From: Megamerina dolium
Taxonomy: Eukaryota > Arthropoda > Insecta > Diptera > Megamerinidae
Direction: 5' to 3'
NCBI GenBank assembly: GCA_963854835.1
Contig: OY978529.1
Coordinates: 3,630,501 to 3,694,500 of the forward strand
Length of the DNA: 64,000 bases
Notes under the pieces: model-generated
What the model saw: the letters and a program-made list of their open reading frames with translations, nothing else
The model's database searches: none
Told to the model about the DNA's origin: nothing
Translations under genes and position numbers: made by a program
Shown here: one piece after another, positions 10,731-20,457 of the stretch
How the letters are laid out: the number at the start of each line of letters is the position of its first letter
Numbering within the stretch: position 1 is the stretch's first letter

Positions 10731-10892
10731 AATTGCTACATCTCGCGACTCACCAAATTGTGATGGAACGTAGGGGATATCACATAGTTTTATTTAGTTT
10801 GTAAGATTTGAATACTTATTGTTAGTTTCTCGTATTTAAGAAAGATTCAATAAAAAAAATAAGCTAACAAAAAAAAAAAAAAAACAAGGGTT

Positions 10893-11050
10893 CTGTCCTT
10901 CGGAAACGGCTAAAATAAGTAGGTACCCTCTAATACTGGCCAAAATTTAACACGCACTGCAGTAATAAAATAGAAGCTCGGCCATAGAGCCCTTCGGGGC
11001 TTTAAGTGCCACATATTTATTATTTTTCAATTTTGTATTTTTTACGTGGT
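10893..11050 (+). mobile_element. SINE, right half (continuation of 6180-6362)
   Basis: It begins CTGTCCTTCGGAAACGGCTAAAATAAGTAG and runs through the family 3' body (CCAAAATTTAACACGCAC, AAGCTCGGCCATAGAGCCC, CTTCGGGGCTTTAAGTGCCACAT) into an AT-rich tail. The bases just before it (ACAAGGGTT, 10884-10892) duplicate the end of the left half. This shows that a single SINE copy was interrupted. Confidence 0.87.
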
Positions 11051-11054
11051 ACTT

Positions 11055-11210
11055 AAAGAGTATTGAAAGGGTCCAACTTATATTAGTCTATTTCGAATGA
11101 CAGAGCTTTTGTATCAATACTTTTTTTTTAGCTTTGTCAGAGAGCTCTTTCAAAAGCTTTTCAATAGAAGTGTTTATTATCGGAAGAAATATGAAAGAAC
11201 GAATTTTTGT
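11055..11210 (-). mobile_element. Degenerate SINE copy
   Basis: The plus strand reads GGGTCCAACTTATATTAGTC, TTTCGAATGACAGAG, GCTTTGTCAGAGAGCTCTTT, AAAGCTTTTCAATAG and TTATTATCGGAAGAAAT. This is the order of landmarks in a reverse-oriented copy of the same SINE, at lower identity. Both ends fade out. Confidence 0.6.
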
Positions 11211-11411
11211 CGTTCTGAAAAAGATTATTTGCTGCACAAAAAGACAAATCGGCAACTTTTTTTCACAGCAGGTAAACGTTGTACTCATTGGTGAGCCCCG
11301 GCAATCCCATGTTAAACAGCTTAGATCTTTAAATAAGACGTGAAACAGCGTTTGCCTGGTCTAGAAGTTTAGATATCCGAACCTCAGATATTTAATTGCG
11401 GCCAAAGAAAG

Positions 11412-11414
11412 CTA

Positions 11415-11466
<52 letters not shown>
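11412..11466. repeat. (TTA)n microsatellite
   Basis: About 17 uninterrupted TTA/ATT triplets, ending about 10 bp before the terminal repeat of the mariner at 11476. Confidence 0.95.
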
Positions 11467-11475
11467 GGGCATATA

Positions 11476-12420
11476 GAGGGCGGTCCCAGAACTACCCGAC
11501 CCGACATATGGCTGCAGTAATTTGAAAAAAAAAATCACTTTGGTGAACCTTATAAAATATATGTTTTAATTTTTAAAGCGCCACGTTGTTTAGTATTTTT
11601 TTGGAGCCATCGAAAGTAAACGACCTTAGTGAATTTCTAAACATGGAAAAAATTGGTCATTATGTAATTCAAACTTTCATTTGAAAGATCTCAGTTCAAC
11701 GAATATTAAAGCCGAACTAGATTCTACTCTAGGGGAGTCTGCTACTTTGTTTACGACCATAAAATATTGGGTGGCAGAGTTTAAACGAGGTCGTACGAGC
11801 TGCCAAGACAAACACTGTAGTGGTCGACCAATTGAGGTGACCACGACAGAAACGGTTAAGAAAATCCACAAAATCGCCGGCTGAAGGTGCGTGAGCTAGG
11901 TGAAATTACAGGCAAAAGTGATCTACATCGTATATTGACCGAAAATTTGAAGATGAAAATGCTGTGTGCAAGATGGGTGCACGTTTGTTCACAATAGAAC
12001 AAAAACAACATCGGGAAAATGTTTCTAAAGAGTTTTGGGCGACGTTTCACAGTAATAAAGCCGAGTTTTTGCGTCGATTCGTAACCATGGATGAGACATG
12101 GGCGCACCATTTCACACCTGAGACAAAAGAGCAGTCAAAACAGTGGACTGAAAGGGGAGAATCGTGTCCAAAGAAGACGAAGACAATTTCATCTGCAAGC
12201 AAGGTTATGGCGTCTGTTTTTTGGGATGCACGTGGGATAATTTTTATTGATTATCTTCAAAAAGGAAAAACAATCAACGGCGAGTATTATGCTAATTTGT
12301 TGCAGCGTTTAAGTGATGAAATTAAAGAAAAAAGGCTGGGAAAAGTGTATAGAGCTAAAAGTATATAGAGCCAATTTGTTGTTTTCTTTGTTAGGTCGGG
12401 TAGTTCTGGGACCGCACTCG
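11476..12420 (+). mobile_element. Mariner-like element with an internal deletion, both termini present
   Basis: The left terminus holds GCGGTCCCAGAACTACCCGA (from 11480) and the right terminus the exact complement (TCGGGTAGTTCTGGGACCGC, ending 12415). TA dinucleotides flank the element at 11474-11475 and 12421-12422. Inside, broken frames encode the N-terminal half of a mariner-type transposase: LSSTNIKAELDSTLGES, TIKYWVAEFKRGRTSCQD, HCSGRPIEVTTTETVKKI, LLRRFVTMDETWAHHFTPET with the first catalytic Asp, ASVFWDARGIIFIDYLQKG and YYANLLQRLSDEIKEKR. Just after that the sequence jumps to the right terminus, so the second and third catalytic Asp are missing. It cannot make active transposase but has the ends a transposase would act on. 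Confidence 0.9.
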
Positions 12421-12429
12421 TACATTCAT

Positions 12430-12580
12430 GAAATAAAAGAAAGAAAAAAGGAACAATACAATTTGAGAAAAACTGCATAATAAATTAATTGTCCTTCTTC
12501 ATTACACATGCATATAAGTATTGTATATGCATGTAAATAATTGTAAACACAATAATAAACAAGAATTACAAGAGATAATA

Positions 12581-12611
<31 letters not shown>

Positions 12612-13590
12612 TAGAGAGTGAGAGACAGAAAACAAGTACCTAAGCAAAAAAAAAAAAAGAAAAATTGTAGTATGATTATTATTCTAATGACCATAGCCGG
12701 AAGGATATCATACGTTTCAATTTGTTTGTTCTTTTGGGGAATTTTCTTTTCAATTACAATTCTTTTCTATTTTGTATATCTTTTTATTTTTTTGTTTTCT
12801 TCATTTTACTCTGCATCTCAATGCCCAAGAAGAAGAAGAAGAGCAGAAACATTCATCGGCATTGTTGTAACTACATAAACACAATAATGAATGCAAGATT
12901 GCATTTTTGTCATTATTATCTGTTGTTGCTGTTGCTGTTGCTATTGTAGATCCTTAAGCCATAGCAGTGTATGAGTACGAGTATGTGATTTGTGTAAATG
13001 CATTGCATATTTTGTGGTCAAAATTCACCCACCCACATACAACAATACTTGGGTTGTTTACTGCAAGCACACATATACGTATGGAAATATGCATGCATGT
13101 CCTGCAAGAATGTCCTGTTTTTTGTAGTTAATGAGTTATTTTATATTTATTTCTTTAATAGATGCATGCATGTATTGTACATTGTTTTTAATCAACATGT
13201 TAAGAGGAATTTTTTAATTTTGTACGCGGTTTGTAATACACACCCATACTACATTACACCACCGCCACCACCACCATCATATTACGTGTATATCTGCCTC
13301 TTGTATTTATGCATATGCATTAAGGATAAGAATATGTACGTATGCTTTGTAAACTATTTTTTCTAATAACAATAAGAACAACAAATTGAATGACATTTTA
13401 ATGGAAACCTTATAGCGAAAAATAAACCAGCAACATATGTGGCAGGCAGCAATAATGAAAAATACTATAAATGTGTGAATATATATGTGCTTATAAGCGA
13501 AAAAGAAATTTGGAAAGCTATGCTTCGGTAATACTGAAGCTCACATCCCCTTACTATGATAGATAGGCAGACTCACGAACAAAAAACAAA
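12430..13590. other. Low-complexity, AT-rich stretch, no gene seen
   Basis: It contains AG (12588-12612), AAG and GTT/GCT repeats. The open frames are hydrophobic or homopolymeric translations of these repeats. If the zinc-finger gene continues downstream of 15540 on the minus strand, its next exon could lie here or beyond, but I did not recognise one. Confidence 0.5.
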
Positions 13591-13855
13591 TAATTTTTAT
13601 GCTAGAGGTAGGCGTTCTTCTCATTCGATAGCGTCCCTCTTCAAACATATTCGCTTGTGCCGATGTTTATTCTTATAGCTTTATATTTTCGTGCGCAAAA
13701 TGCACTCGAGAGCAGAGTTTTGTATGAAAGGTAGGCGCAGTTTCCATCTGTTTCCGCCCATTTTCGAACTCATCCAGTTCTTATCAACAGTAATCGAATG
13801 TATCAAGTTTCACCTTGAGAAGTTTATATTTTCAAGGGTAAACTGTGAAATCACT
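13590..13855 (-). repeat. Two diverged units of the 153/154-bp repeat family
   Basis: The plus strand carries the reverse-orientation landmarks: AGAGGTAGGCGTTCTTCTC, then CTTATAGCTTTATATTTTCG, TTTTGTATGAAAGGTAGGCG (anchor near 13717), TCGAACTCATC and GTTTATATTTTCAAGGGTAAA. These match the orientation of the array at 40.9-42.5 kb. The units stop where an RTE-like LINE begins. Confidence 0.75.
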
Positions 13856-13859
13856 GCGC

Positions 13860-14935
13860 ATAAATCTTGGAGAAGATCCGGCACACACGATATATTTGTT
13901 GATTATCAAGCCGCTTTCGACAGCCCCTCTATGTACACAACCATGTCTAAATTCGGTATTCCTGCGAAGCTCATTCATCTTTGCAGAATGGCACTGTATA
14001 GCTCCCGTTGTACAGGGAAAATTGGGCAAGAACTCTCCCTGTCTCCTGTCTCCCGACAAAGTGATTCATTATCGTGCGATTCTTTAATCTTATTATGGAG
14101 AAAATAATACGAGCTGCTGACTTACGACATAATGGCACAATCTTCAACAAAAGTGTCATGAAGCTGACGTGTGCCGATGATATTGACATAAACAGCATGA
14201 ATACGCGAGCAGTCAGAGCGGCATTCTCAGCGTTGGAAAGAGCGTCGCGCCAAATGGGTCTTACGGTGAACGAGGGCAATACGAAGTATCTAGTGTCAAC
14301 AAACAAAGAGTCCCGTCGTCTTGGACAGCACGTCACTGTTGACAACTACGCTTTTGAAGTAGTAAGGGACTTTGTTTATCTTGGAACCAGCATTAACAGC
14401 AGTTATAACGTCAGCCTGGAGATATTGCGAAGGATCACTCTTGCAAACAGGTGCTACTTTGGGCTAAGTAAGCAATTGAGAAGTCAAGCTCTCTCTCGAA
14501 GAACGAAAACTACACTCTACAAGTCTCTCATCATGCCTGTCCTAACATATGGCGCTGAAGCCTGGACAATTTCCACCTCGGATGAGCGAATGTTTGGAGT
14601 TTTCGAGAGAAAAGTCCTACGCAAGATCTTTGAACGAATTTGCATTGGTGGCGAGTACCGCATAAGGTACAACCATGAGCTGTACGAGCTGTATGCCGAC
14701 ATTGACATAGTAAAGCGCATCAAAATCCAGCGGCTGCGTTGGCTAGGTCATGTCGAGCGAATGGAAGAACACGCTCCAGCTAAGAAGGTGTTATATTCGG
14801 AGCCCGCTGGAGGACGACGCAGAAGAGGAAGACCTAACGTCCGGTGGAAAGATCAAGTACTGGAGAACCTGACGGCGCTTGGAATTTCTAACTGGCGCCA
14901 GCTAGCGAAGAACAGAGATGGTTGGCCTTTTGCTC
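13860..14935 (+). mobile_element. RTE-like LINE, 5'-truncated reverse transcriptase region
   Basis: Two frames together give the second half of the RT and the C-terminal domain. The first part reads FVDYQAAFDSP, CRMALYSSRC. From 14074 a 296-residue frame reads FFNLIMEKIIRAADLRHNG, CADDIDINSMNTRAV, GLTVNEGNTKYLVSTNKESR, FVYLGTSINSS, LTYGAEAWTIST, RLRWLGHVERM and EPAGGRRRRGRP. The catalytic box is CADD where other copies have YADD, and a frameshift near 14080 separates the two frames. The WLGHVERM and GRRRRGRP C-terminus is typical of RTE-like elements; clade assignment is from architecture only. The copy ends within LAKNRDGW near 14925. Confidence 0.88.
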
Positions 14936-15116
14936 GTCCTCAAGCCCCTAATTTTCTTTGGTGATAATAATCTTATGTATCAATTTCCACCTCAATGGTT
15001 ATAAGGACAATAAACGCAGTTATCGTGCAGTCAGGCAGCAGACATGACTCAGATCAGATTCAGATTGTGGTTCTGATCAATAATATAATAAATATACTTT
15101 TCTATGGTGATTCCAC

Positions 15117-15245
15117 CAGAACCTGACGGCGCTTGGAATTTCTAACTGGCGCCAGCTATCGAAGAACAGAGATGGCTGACGAAGCATGTTATTTTCGGCC
15201 TAAATCGATATTCGGTTGTTATGGCCACATAAGTAGTAGTATACT
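15117..15245 (+). mobile_element. RTE-like LINE, short 3' end copy
   Basis: It starts at CAGAACCTGACGGCGCTTGG, repeats the end of the preceding copy (LTALGISNWRQL) and runs into the true 3' end CGGTTGTTATGGCCACATAAG with an AGT tail. It may be the displaced end of the 13.86-kb copy or a separate very short insertion. Confidence 0.8.
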
Positions 15246-15539
15246 TTTCTATATCTGCCACCTCTCTTCGTGGTTGTTATAGATGGAAGCACAAATTCAA
15301 TATACCTCTAATCCTGAGTGTGGGGTATAAAAACTGTGTGAATTCATATTTATTATGAATTTTGACTTAATTGTTCTAGAGTAGGATCATTTTTTTAGAA
15401 TATTTTAACTCAGTAGCGCAATTTTTCCACCCGCATTTTGGCTTCAAAAGTTAAACAGTTCTATAAAAAAATATATTTCGAAGGAAGTGTAACTAAAATG
15501 GGCGTAAACCACTTTTTATGAATTCAAGTTTTTACTTAC

Positions 15540-15899
15540 TTTGTCGAATAAGTCTTTTCACAAGTATCACATGGATATCTACGTCGACCTCCTCCATCTA
15601 TAATTGTTGCGCTTGCCGTTGTCGTGTCCTTTGCTGTGCTCTCGTCACCTGTTTCTTCCTGAGAATGTATATTATGTATATGATCCTTCAGATTATGAGG
15701 TTGTGTAAATTTTGATTTACAATATTTACACTCGAATAATCTCTCATCAGTATGTTTATATAAATGATAGCGCAATGAACGCTTACGAAAACTCTTCGCG
15801 CATATTGGACATGGTAGAGTTGCATTTTTACTCGCTAAACTACTCGTACCATGGGTATGAAAGAGACGATGGTAGATAAGTTCAGCTTGATAGGAGGCG
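15540..15899 (-). CDS. C2H2 zinc-finger gene, exon 3 (last recognisable exon)
   Basis: The exon starts after the acceptor CGTTTTAG at 15900-15907 and ends before the donor GTAAGT (complement of 15534-15539). It is 360 bp, entering and leaving in phase 2. Its first codons complete the finger begun in exon 2 (CNECNF-S-ASYQAELIYHRLFH), then add CPICAKSFRKRSLRYHLYKH and CKYCKSKFTQPHNLKDHIHNIH. It ends in CDTCEKTYSTK, the first half of another finger. The missing second half implies a fourth exon that I could not find; unspliced read-through gives an immediate TAA. Nucleic-acid binding is the family role; the target is unknown. Confidence 0.85.
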
Positions 15900-16033
15900 C
15901 TAAAACGAGATGGAATAATAAGAGTACATAAGATTTTTGGAATCGTGTAAAAAATTTATTTTACACGATCGATTTTGTTGACTGTCATTTTCTTCTATTA
16001 CGAATTCAATTCGAGAACAATACTATTACTCAC

Positions 16034-16519
16034 CTAAAATTACATTCATTGCAAGGCCATGTTTTAGTATCGACAATGACAGATGCAGTGACCATTTCAT
16101 TTGGGTCGATTGAAGTTTCGTTGGTATTACTTTTCGTAGACCCTTGCGCTACTATCACTTGTGGTTGACATACGCGCGAGTGCCGTCCTAATGATTGTGG
16201 CAATGCAAACGTTTCACCACAACAATGACATACATGACGCATTTGTGGATGCTTTGCATCACGATGCAATTTAAGTTCTTCCATCGATGTCAGCACATCA
16301 CCACAGTCTTTACATTTGAATGAGGTCACCTTGGAACATCGTTGTGGACGCTGCTTCTTTTTTTGCAATGTGTGGTACATTGTAGACTGTTCTGAGATTT
16401 TTGGGTCGTTATTCGGCATTTTGTTCGTTTCAATTTTATTTTCGAGAACTTTCTTTTTATTGCAACTCAATTTACGATGCATTCGAGCATGTTTACTGGC
16501 TTCCCAAAAGGTAAAGGCA
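16034..16519 (-). CDS. C2H2 zinc-finger gene, exon 2
   Basis: The acceptor is CCCCTTATAG (complement of 16520-16529), behind a pyrimidine run, and the donor GTGAGT follows 16034. Length is 486 bp, phase 2 at both ends. Joined to exon 1, the first finger becomes CKICNFVAFTFWEASKHARMH, a proper C-x2-C-x12-H-x3-H. Next come a basic linker with KKKVLENKIE, the finger CKDCGDVLTSMEELKLHRDAKH, a variant finger CHCCGETFALPQSLGRHSRVC ending in Cys, a polar linker, and the half finger CNECNF that exon 3 completes. The reconstruction of both junctions by intact fingers makes the splice sites convincing. Confidence 0.88.
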
Positions 16520-16591
16520 CTATAAGGGGTAAAAAAAAAAAACAAATGTTTAGAATATGATTTCCATTTGAATTGTAGCTCAATTACTTAC

Positions 16592-18918
16592 ACGAAATTG
16601 CATATTTTGCATTTTCTCCATTTATCCGAACCCTTACTTTTTTTCAGAGATTTCATTTTCAATGCCCTCAAACGGTCCAGATCTTTCTTCTCCTTGAGCA
16701 ACAACCCGCTCGCCTCTAATGAACTAGCAGTGCTGGATGTTGCTGCTGCTTGGCGCCTATGCTCCATGGTCTTGCGATGTTGTCTCGCCTGACATGGCGT
16801 CCCAAATTCCATTGTACAAATCGCACAATAATATCGCGTCACACTGTGCGCATTTTTCTCATGACGCTGTAGTGTCACCTGCGAGTGAAAATAATCAGCA
16901 CATATTTGACATTGTACACGATTCTGATATTTATCAGAGACTGTATCAGGCAGCTCCATACCCGGGTGAACTAGACTAATGTGACGGCGTAGTGCAACAT
17001 TGTAACGAAATGTCGCATGGCATCTGTTGCAACTCAAATCCAGTTTTTTACTAATACAAATCGGAACGGAACGATCTATTGTCAAGATGACTTCCTTGTG
17101 CTCGGGTCCAAGCAGATGACGACGCATCTGATTGTTATCTTCGCACTCGTATTGGCAATAGTTACACCAAAATTTACCAGGACCCTCAGAGATGTCCAAA
17201 TGCGAGGCTGAATTCCAGTGAGCCAAGAAAGTGTCCTCGGTGTTGGCATAAAAACGACAGGGGCGACATTGATATGGTGCCTGCAGGCATATCGAATGTA
17301 TGTGATCAAATATCATATGTAACGATTTCTCCGGATGGATTCGCATGCGTCGATAATGATAATGTGAGATGAGATGCTTCCCAACATTCTGCCGACGTAT
17401 GGTATGCTTGCAGAGATCACATTTGATAAATTTTCGCGAACGTAGCCTTTTTGTGGGGCCACCGTTGGGCGAAGTACACACTCTGGGCTGCTCTATACTA
17501 GGTTCCTCCAGTAATTCCAGTAGACTCTTACTCAAATCTTCACCTAAACGTAGATCATCCAAAGTGGCTTTCTCTAGCTGTTGTTCCGGCTCGGTGCGCT
17601 TATGATGATAATTCGATTTCAGATGCATCTCATAGATCGGCTTACTCTTCAATTTGCGACAACATATATTGCACCAATACTCTTCTGTGGTGGTTTTCGC
17701 TAAAGCGACCTCAGATTTGTACTCCAAATGTTGAAGTTTTGTGCCAGGTACCCATTTTCCTTTCGTATGACCATCGGGTGGATGTTGATCATCTGCTGGA
17801 TCATCCCAAGACGGTGAGAGACGTGCTATTGTAATCGTTGCTGTCGATGGTGTTCCATCTGGTGCCCATTTGCCGCCTGTATGTGTATCTGGCATGCTAA
17901 GCATCGATGATTGATTTCGTAACATTGCCAATTTCCATTTATTCTGCGGAGACGTATCATCGATATCAACATGCGGATCATAGTCTTCATCATCGAGGTC
18001 GTCATCTTCATCATGATCGTCGTCTGCGCCGTCCTCCAAACCATCTTCTTCGCCGGCATCCTCTATAACATCCTCCACACCATCGTCGACAACATCTACC
18101 TCTCCTTCGACTGCTCCTCCGCCTTCAGCTTCCGCCTCAATATCATCTGTTTCGATGACAAGATCTAGATCATCACCACTTGTGATCTCTGGCGAATCAC
18201 GATCATAATCCATTGGATTATAGACTTCATCGTAGTATTTTTTGCCGACAACTTGCATGAGTGTCGTCTCATTGCTGCATTGACGACTTGTTGAGGCACG
18301 TGTATGATGAGCTATCGCCGTTCCCGACGACGACAACGTTGACGTTGTCTTACCACCTGTGTGGGCCTGTGTTGGTACTGACTGTACGCTTTGCAGTTGC
18401 AGCGATGAAAAGAAAAGATCGGCATCCAATTCATAAGGAATATCATAGGGATCAGTAAATGTTTTAGTATGTGAAGATTTGCCGCTCGTACTCGGTACAT
18501 CATCCTCATGACTGGCAGCGGCAGCAGCAGCCGCTGCGGCGGCAACATCGGCTGCAACATTCTTTGACACATACGAGCTGGGTGGTTCCGGTTCGGTAAA
18601 TGGAAATGCTCCGTCCACTTCCATTATATGAACACTTTTCGGCGTGCTTGTCGTTGTCGTTGTTGTGGTATTATTGGCTGATGATATGCTACTGCTATTA
18701 CCCATAATCATATGTCGCAGAGGTCTGCGTTTTTGTGATCGACGATTTTTTGCTGTTGCACCTTCGGAAGACGGCTCTATGGCGCGTTGATGATTTGTCA
18801 CATTGCTACTGTTTCGACCACAATTCATTTTACGATGTTCTATATAATTATCCATACCGATAATGGTAGCACTGCATTTAATACACAGATGTGTATCGTC
18901 CATATCGTCGTAATCCAT
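16592..18918 (-). CDS. C2H2 zinc-finger protein gene, exon 1 with start codon
   Basis: The start is ATG at 18918 (MDYDDMDDTHLCIKC), the first ATG after an in-frame TAA. The exon encodes about 775 residues and ends at a GTAAGT donor at 16591. An N-terminal finger-like motif (CIKC...HRKMNC, about 12-35) is followed by Ser/Thr-rich sequence, a poly-Ala run (about 127-138), a long Asp/Glu-rich stretch (about 250-325) and C2H2 fingers at about 410, 495, 550, 583, 627, 668 and 696, then the start of another at 771. Several fingers have long H-x4/5-H spacing as in RNA- or double-strand-binding fingers. Likely nuclear. I do not recognise the orthologue. A LINE fragment begins about 170 bp upstream of the start codon. 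Confidence 0.9.
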
Positions 18919-19089
18919 TCTCCAGTTCAATTTAGCTTAGCTTTTATAACAGTGTATTGAGGCAAAGTTGGATTCCTTTATATTTTTTGTAGTTTTCTGA
19001 CTTCTGCGCTGGCGATGGTGTTATCACTAGACAGATGAAAAGAAAAATATTTTAAAAATCAAGCAGTCAAGGTGAGAGATAGTATAAAT

Positions 19090-20457
19090 TGTTTATTAAT
19101 AGGGCCAGGTGTGTGTAAGGTTAGTATAAACAAGTGCGAAAGTACAGAAGATTCTGGATAAGACTGAAGACTGGTGCACCAGATAAGGTCTTTCCATTAA
19201 TCCGAACAAGACCACACTGGTACTGTTCACGAGAAAACGGAAGATGAATGGTCTCAACCTTCCAGCACTGAAAGGTGTGACACTCAAACTCTCCAACGAG
19301 GTGAAATACCTAGGTGCAACACTAGATAGGAAACTAACTTGGAAGACACATGTTACACTAAATGTGGATAAAGCATTGAAGGTTTTCCAACAATGCCGAA
19401 GAGCCTTTAGAAAAACGTGGGGACTGAAACCTGGCTGTGGTCCTTTGGATTTACATAGCCCCATTATCACATATGCTTCGGTGGTCTAGTGGCGACGGAC
19501 CATGGATAAGTCCACTATTCTGGAGCTAAACAGGCTACAAAGAAGTGTATGCATAAGCATTACGGGTGCAATGAGTACTACCTCAGGAGATGTCCTTAAT
19601 GCAATGCTTCCACTGGATCTTAAAATGCAACAGGAGGCAATGAAAGCGATGTGCCGACTATACTCGTATGGTTATTAGCACGAAAACGGAATTTCGGGTC
19701 ACAGAGAAATCTTCAGAAGCATATCAGAAAAGTATCCACTGCTCTTGGCTCCTAAAGATAATATTAAGCCCATAGTTTCAATCGGGAGAAAATTTGAAGT
19801 CAAATTTTCGACTCGTGAACAATGTAGCAATCCAGAGCTCATTCTGAGTAATTTGACAAATATTTTCTACACTGATGGATCCAAAACCGACCAAGGCTCT
19901 GGATCCGGATGGTATTTGGAGGAATACGTCAAGTATCATTATGCTATGGGAGAGGTGGCAACTGCTTTCCAAACGGAAATACTTGCTATTCTGAAAGTAG
20001 AAGAATGGATAATTGAGAGGAAATGCAGAGGGAAACAGATTGGTGCCTGCAGCGATAACCAAGCTATACTAAAGGCCCTGGAGAACTCAAAACTTACTTC
20101 GAAAATTGTTCATCAATGAACACTGTGGTGTCCAAGGTAACGAAATAGCCGATAAATTGGCCAACTGCGGTTCAGCGGATACGCCGCTGGGGCCAGAACC
20201 AGTTATCAGAATCAGTTCTACAGGTCTACTGGACCTGGATCAACAATTATGTTAGTAACCTATATAATGACCGTTGGTCCAGCCTTGAAAGCTGCAAAAC
20301 TGCAAAGTGTTTTGTGATGAGTCCGAACAAAAACTGTCGAAATTTCTTTTGAAACTTGGAAGGAAAGATCTTCGCTTAATGTTTGGAATCATCACAAGAC
20401 ATAATCCTTGGGGTCAAGATATGGCCAACATAAGTATCATTGGAGATTCAATATGTA
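19090..20457 (+). mobile_element. LINE with RNase H, part 1 (5'-truncated, split by a mariner)
   Basis: Translation in shifting frames gives the end of a reverse transcriptase (MNGLNLPALKGV, VKYLGATLDRKLTWKTHV near 19300), a connecting region (STILELNRLQRSVC) and an RNase H domain: FYTDGSKTDQGSG (about 19865), VATAFQTEILAI (about 19960) and ACSDNQAILKAL (about 20050). The C-terminal RNase H block CGVQGNEIADKLA follows after a deletion near 20120 that removes the usual WVPGH. RNase H excludes Jockey proper and suggests an I/LOA/R1-type element. The sequence resumes at 21645 after the mariner, with GDSICTRC continuing into the tail region. Confidence 0.85.

Larger units (their letters stand above)
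6363..10883 (+). mobile_element. Jockey-like non-LTR retrotransposon, near intact, nested in a SINE
   Basis: This is a 4.5-kb element with a short 5' UTR, ORF1 (zinc-knuckle Gag-like), ORF2 (endonuclease plus reverse transcriptase), a 3' UTR of about 135 bp and a poly-A tail at about 10869-10883. It is bounded by ACAAGGGTT at 6354-6362 and 10884-10892, and both flanks join into one SINE sequence, so the insertion point is certain. ORF1 and ORF2 touch by an ATGA overlap. ORF2 has no RNase H, which together with a three-knuckle ORF1 fits the Jockey clade. The only coding lesion I see is one TGA in ORF2. The 5' UTR contains an A-run of about 23 at 6409-6431. Confidence 0.93.

Noticed and set aside
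11057..11343. Overlapping 65-69 residue frames
   Set aside because: They fall in a degenerate SINE copy and translate its reverse strand.
12964..13370. 122-residue plus-strand frame
   Set aside because: AT-rich, aromatic-rich composition with no domain, no splice context and CCACCA repeats inside.
15430..15539. Candidate fourth exon of the zinc-finger gene after CCCATTTTAG
   Set aside because: Joining there gives NYTSFEIYFF and soon a stop, with no histidine half finger; a second acceptor stops after two codons.
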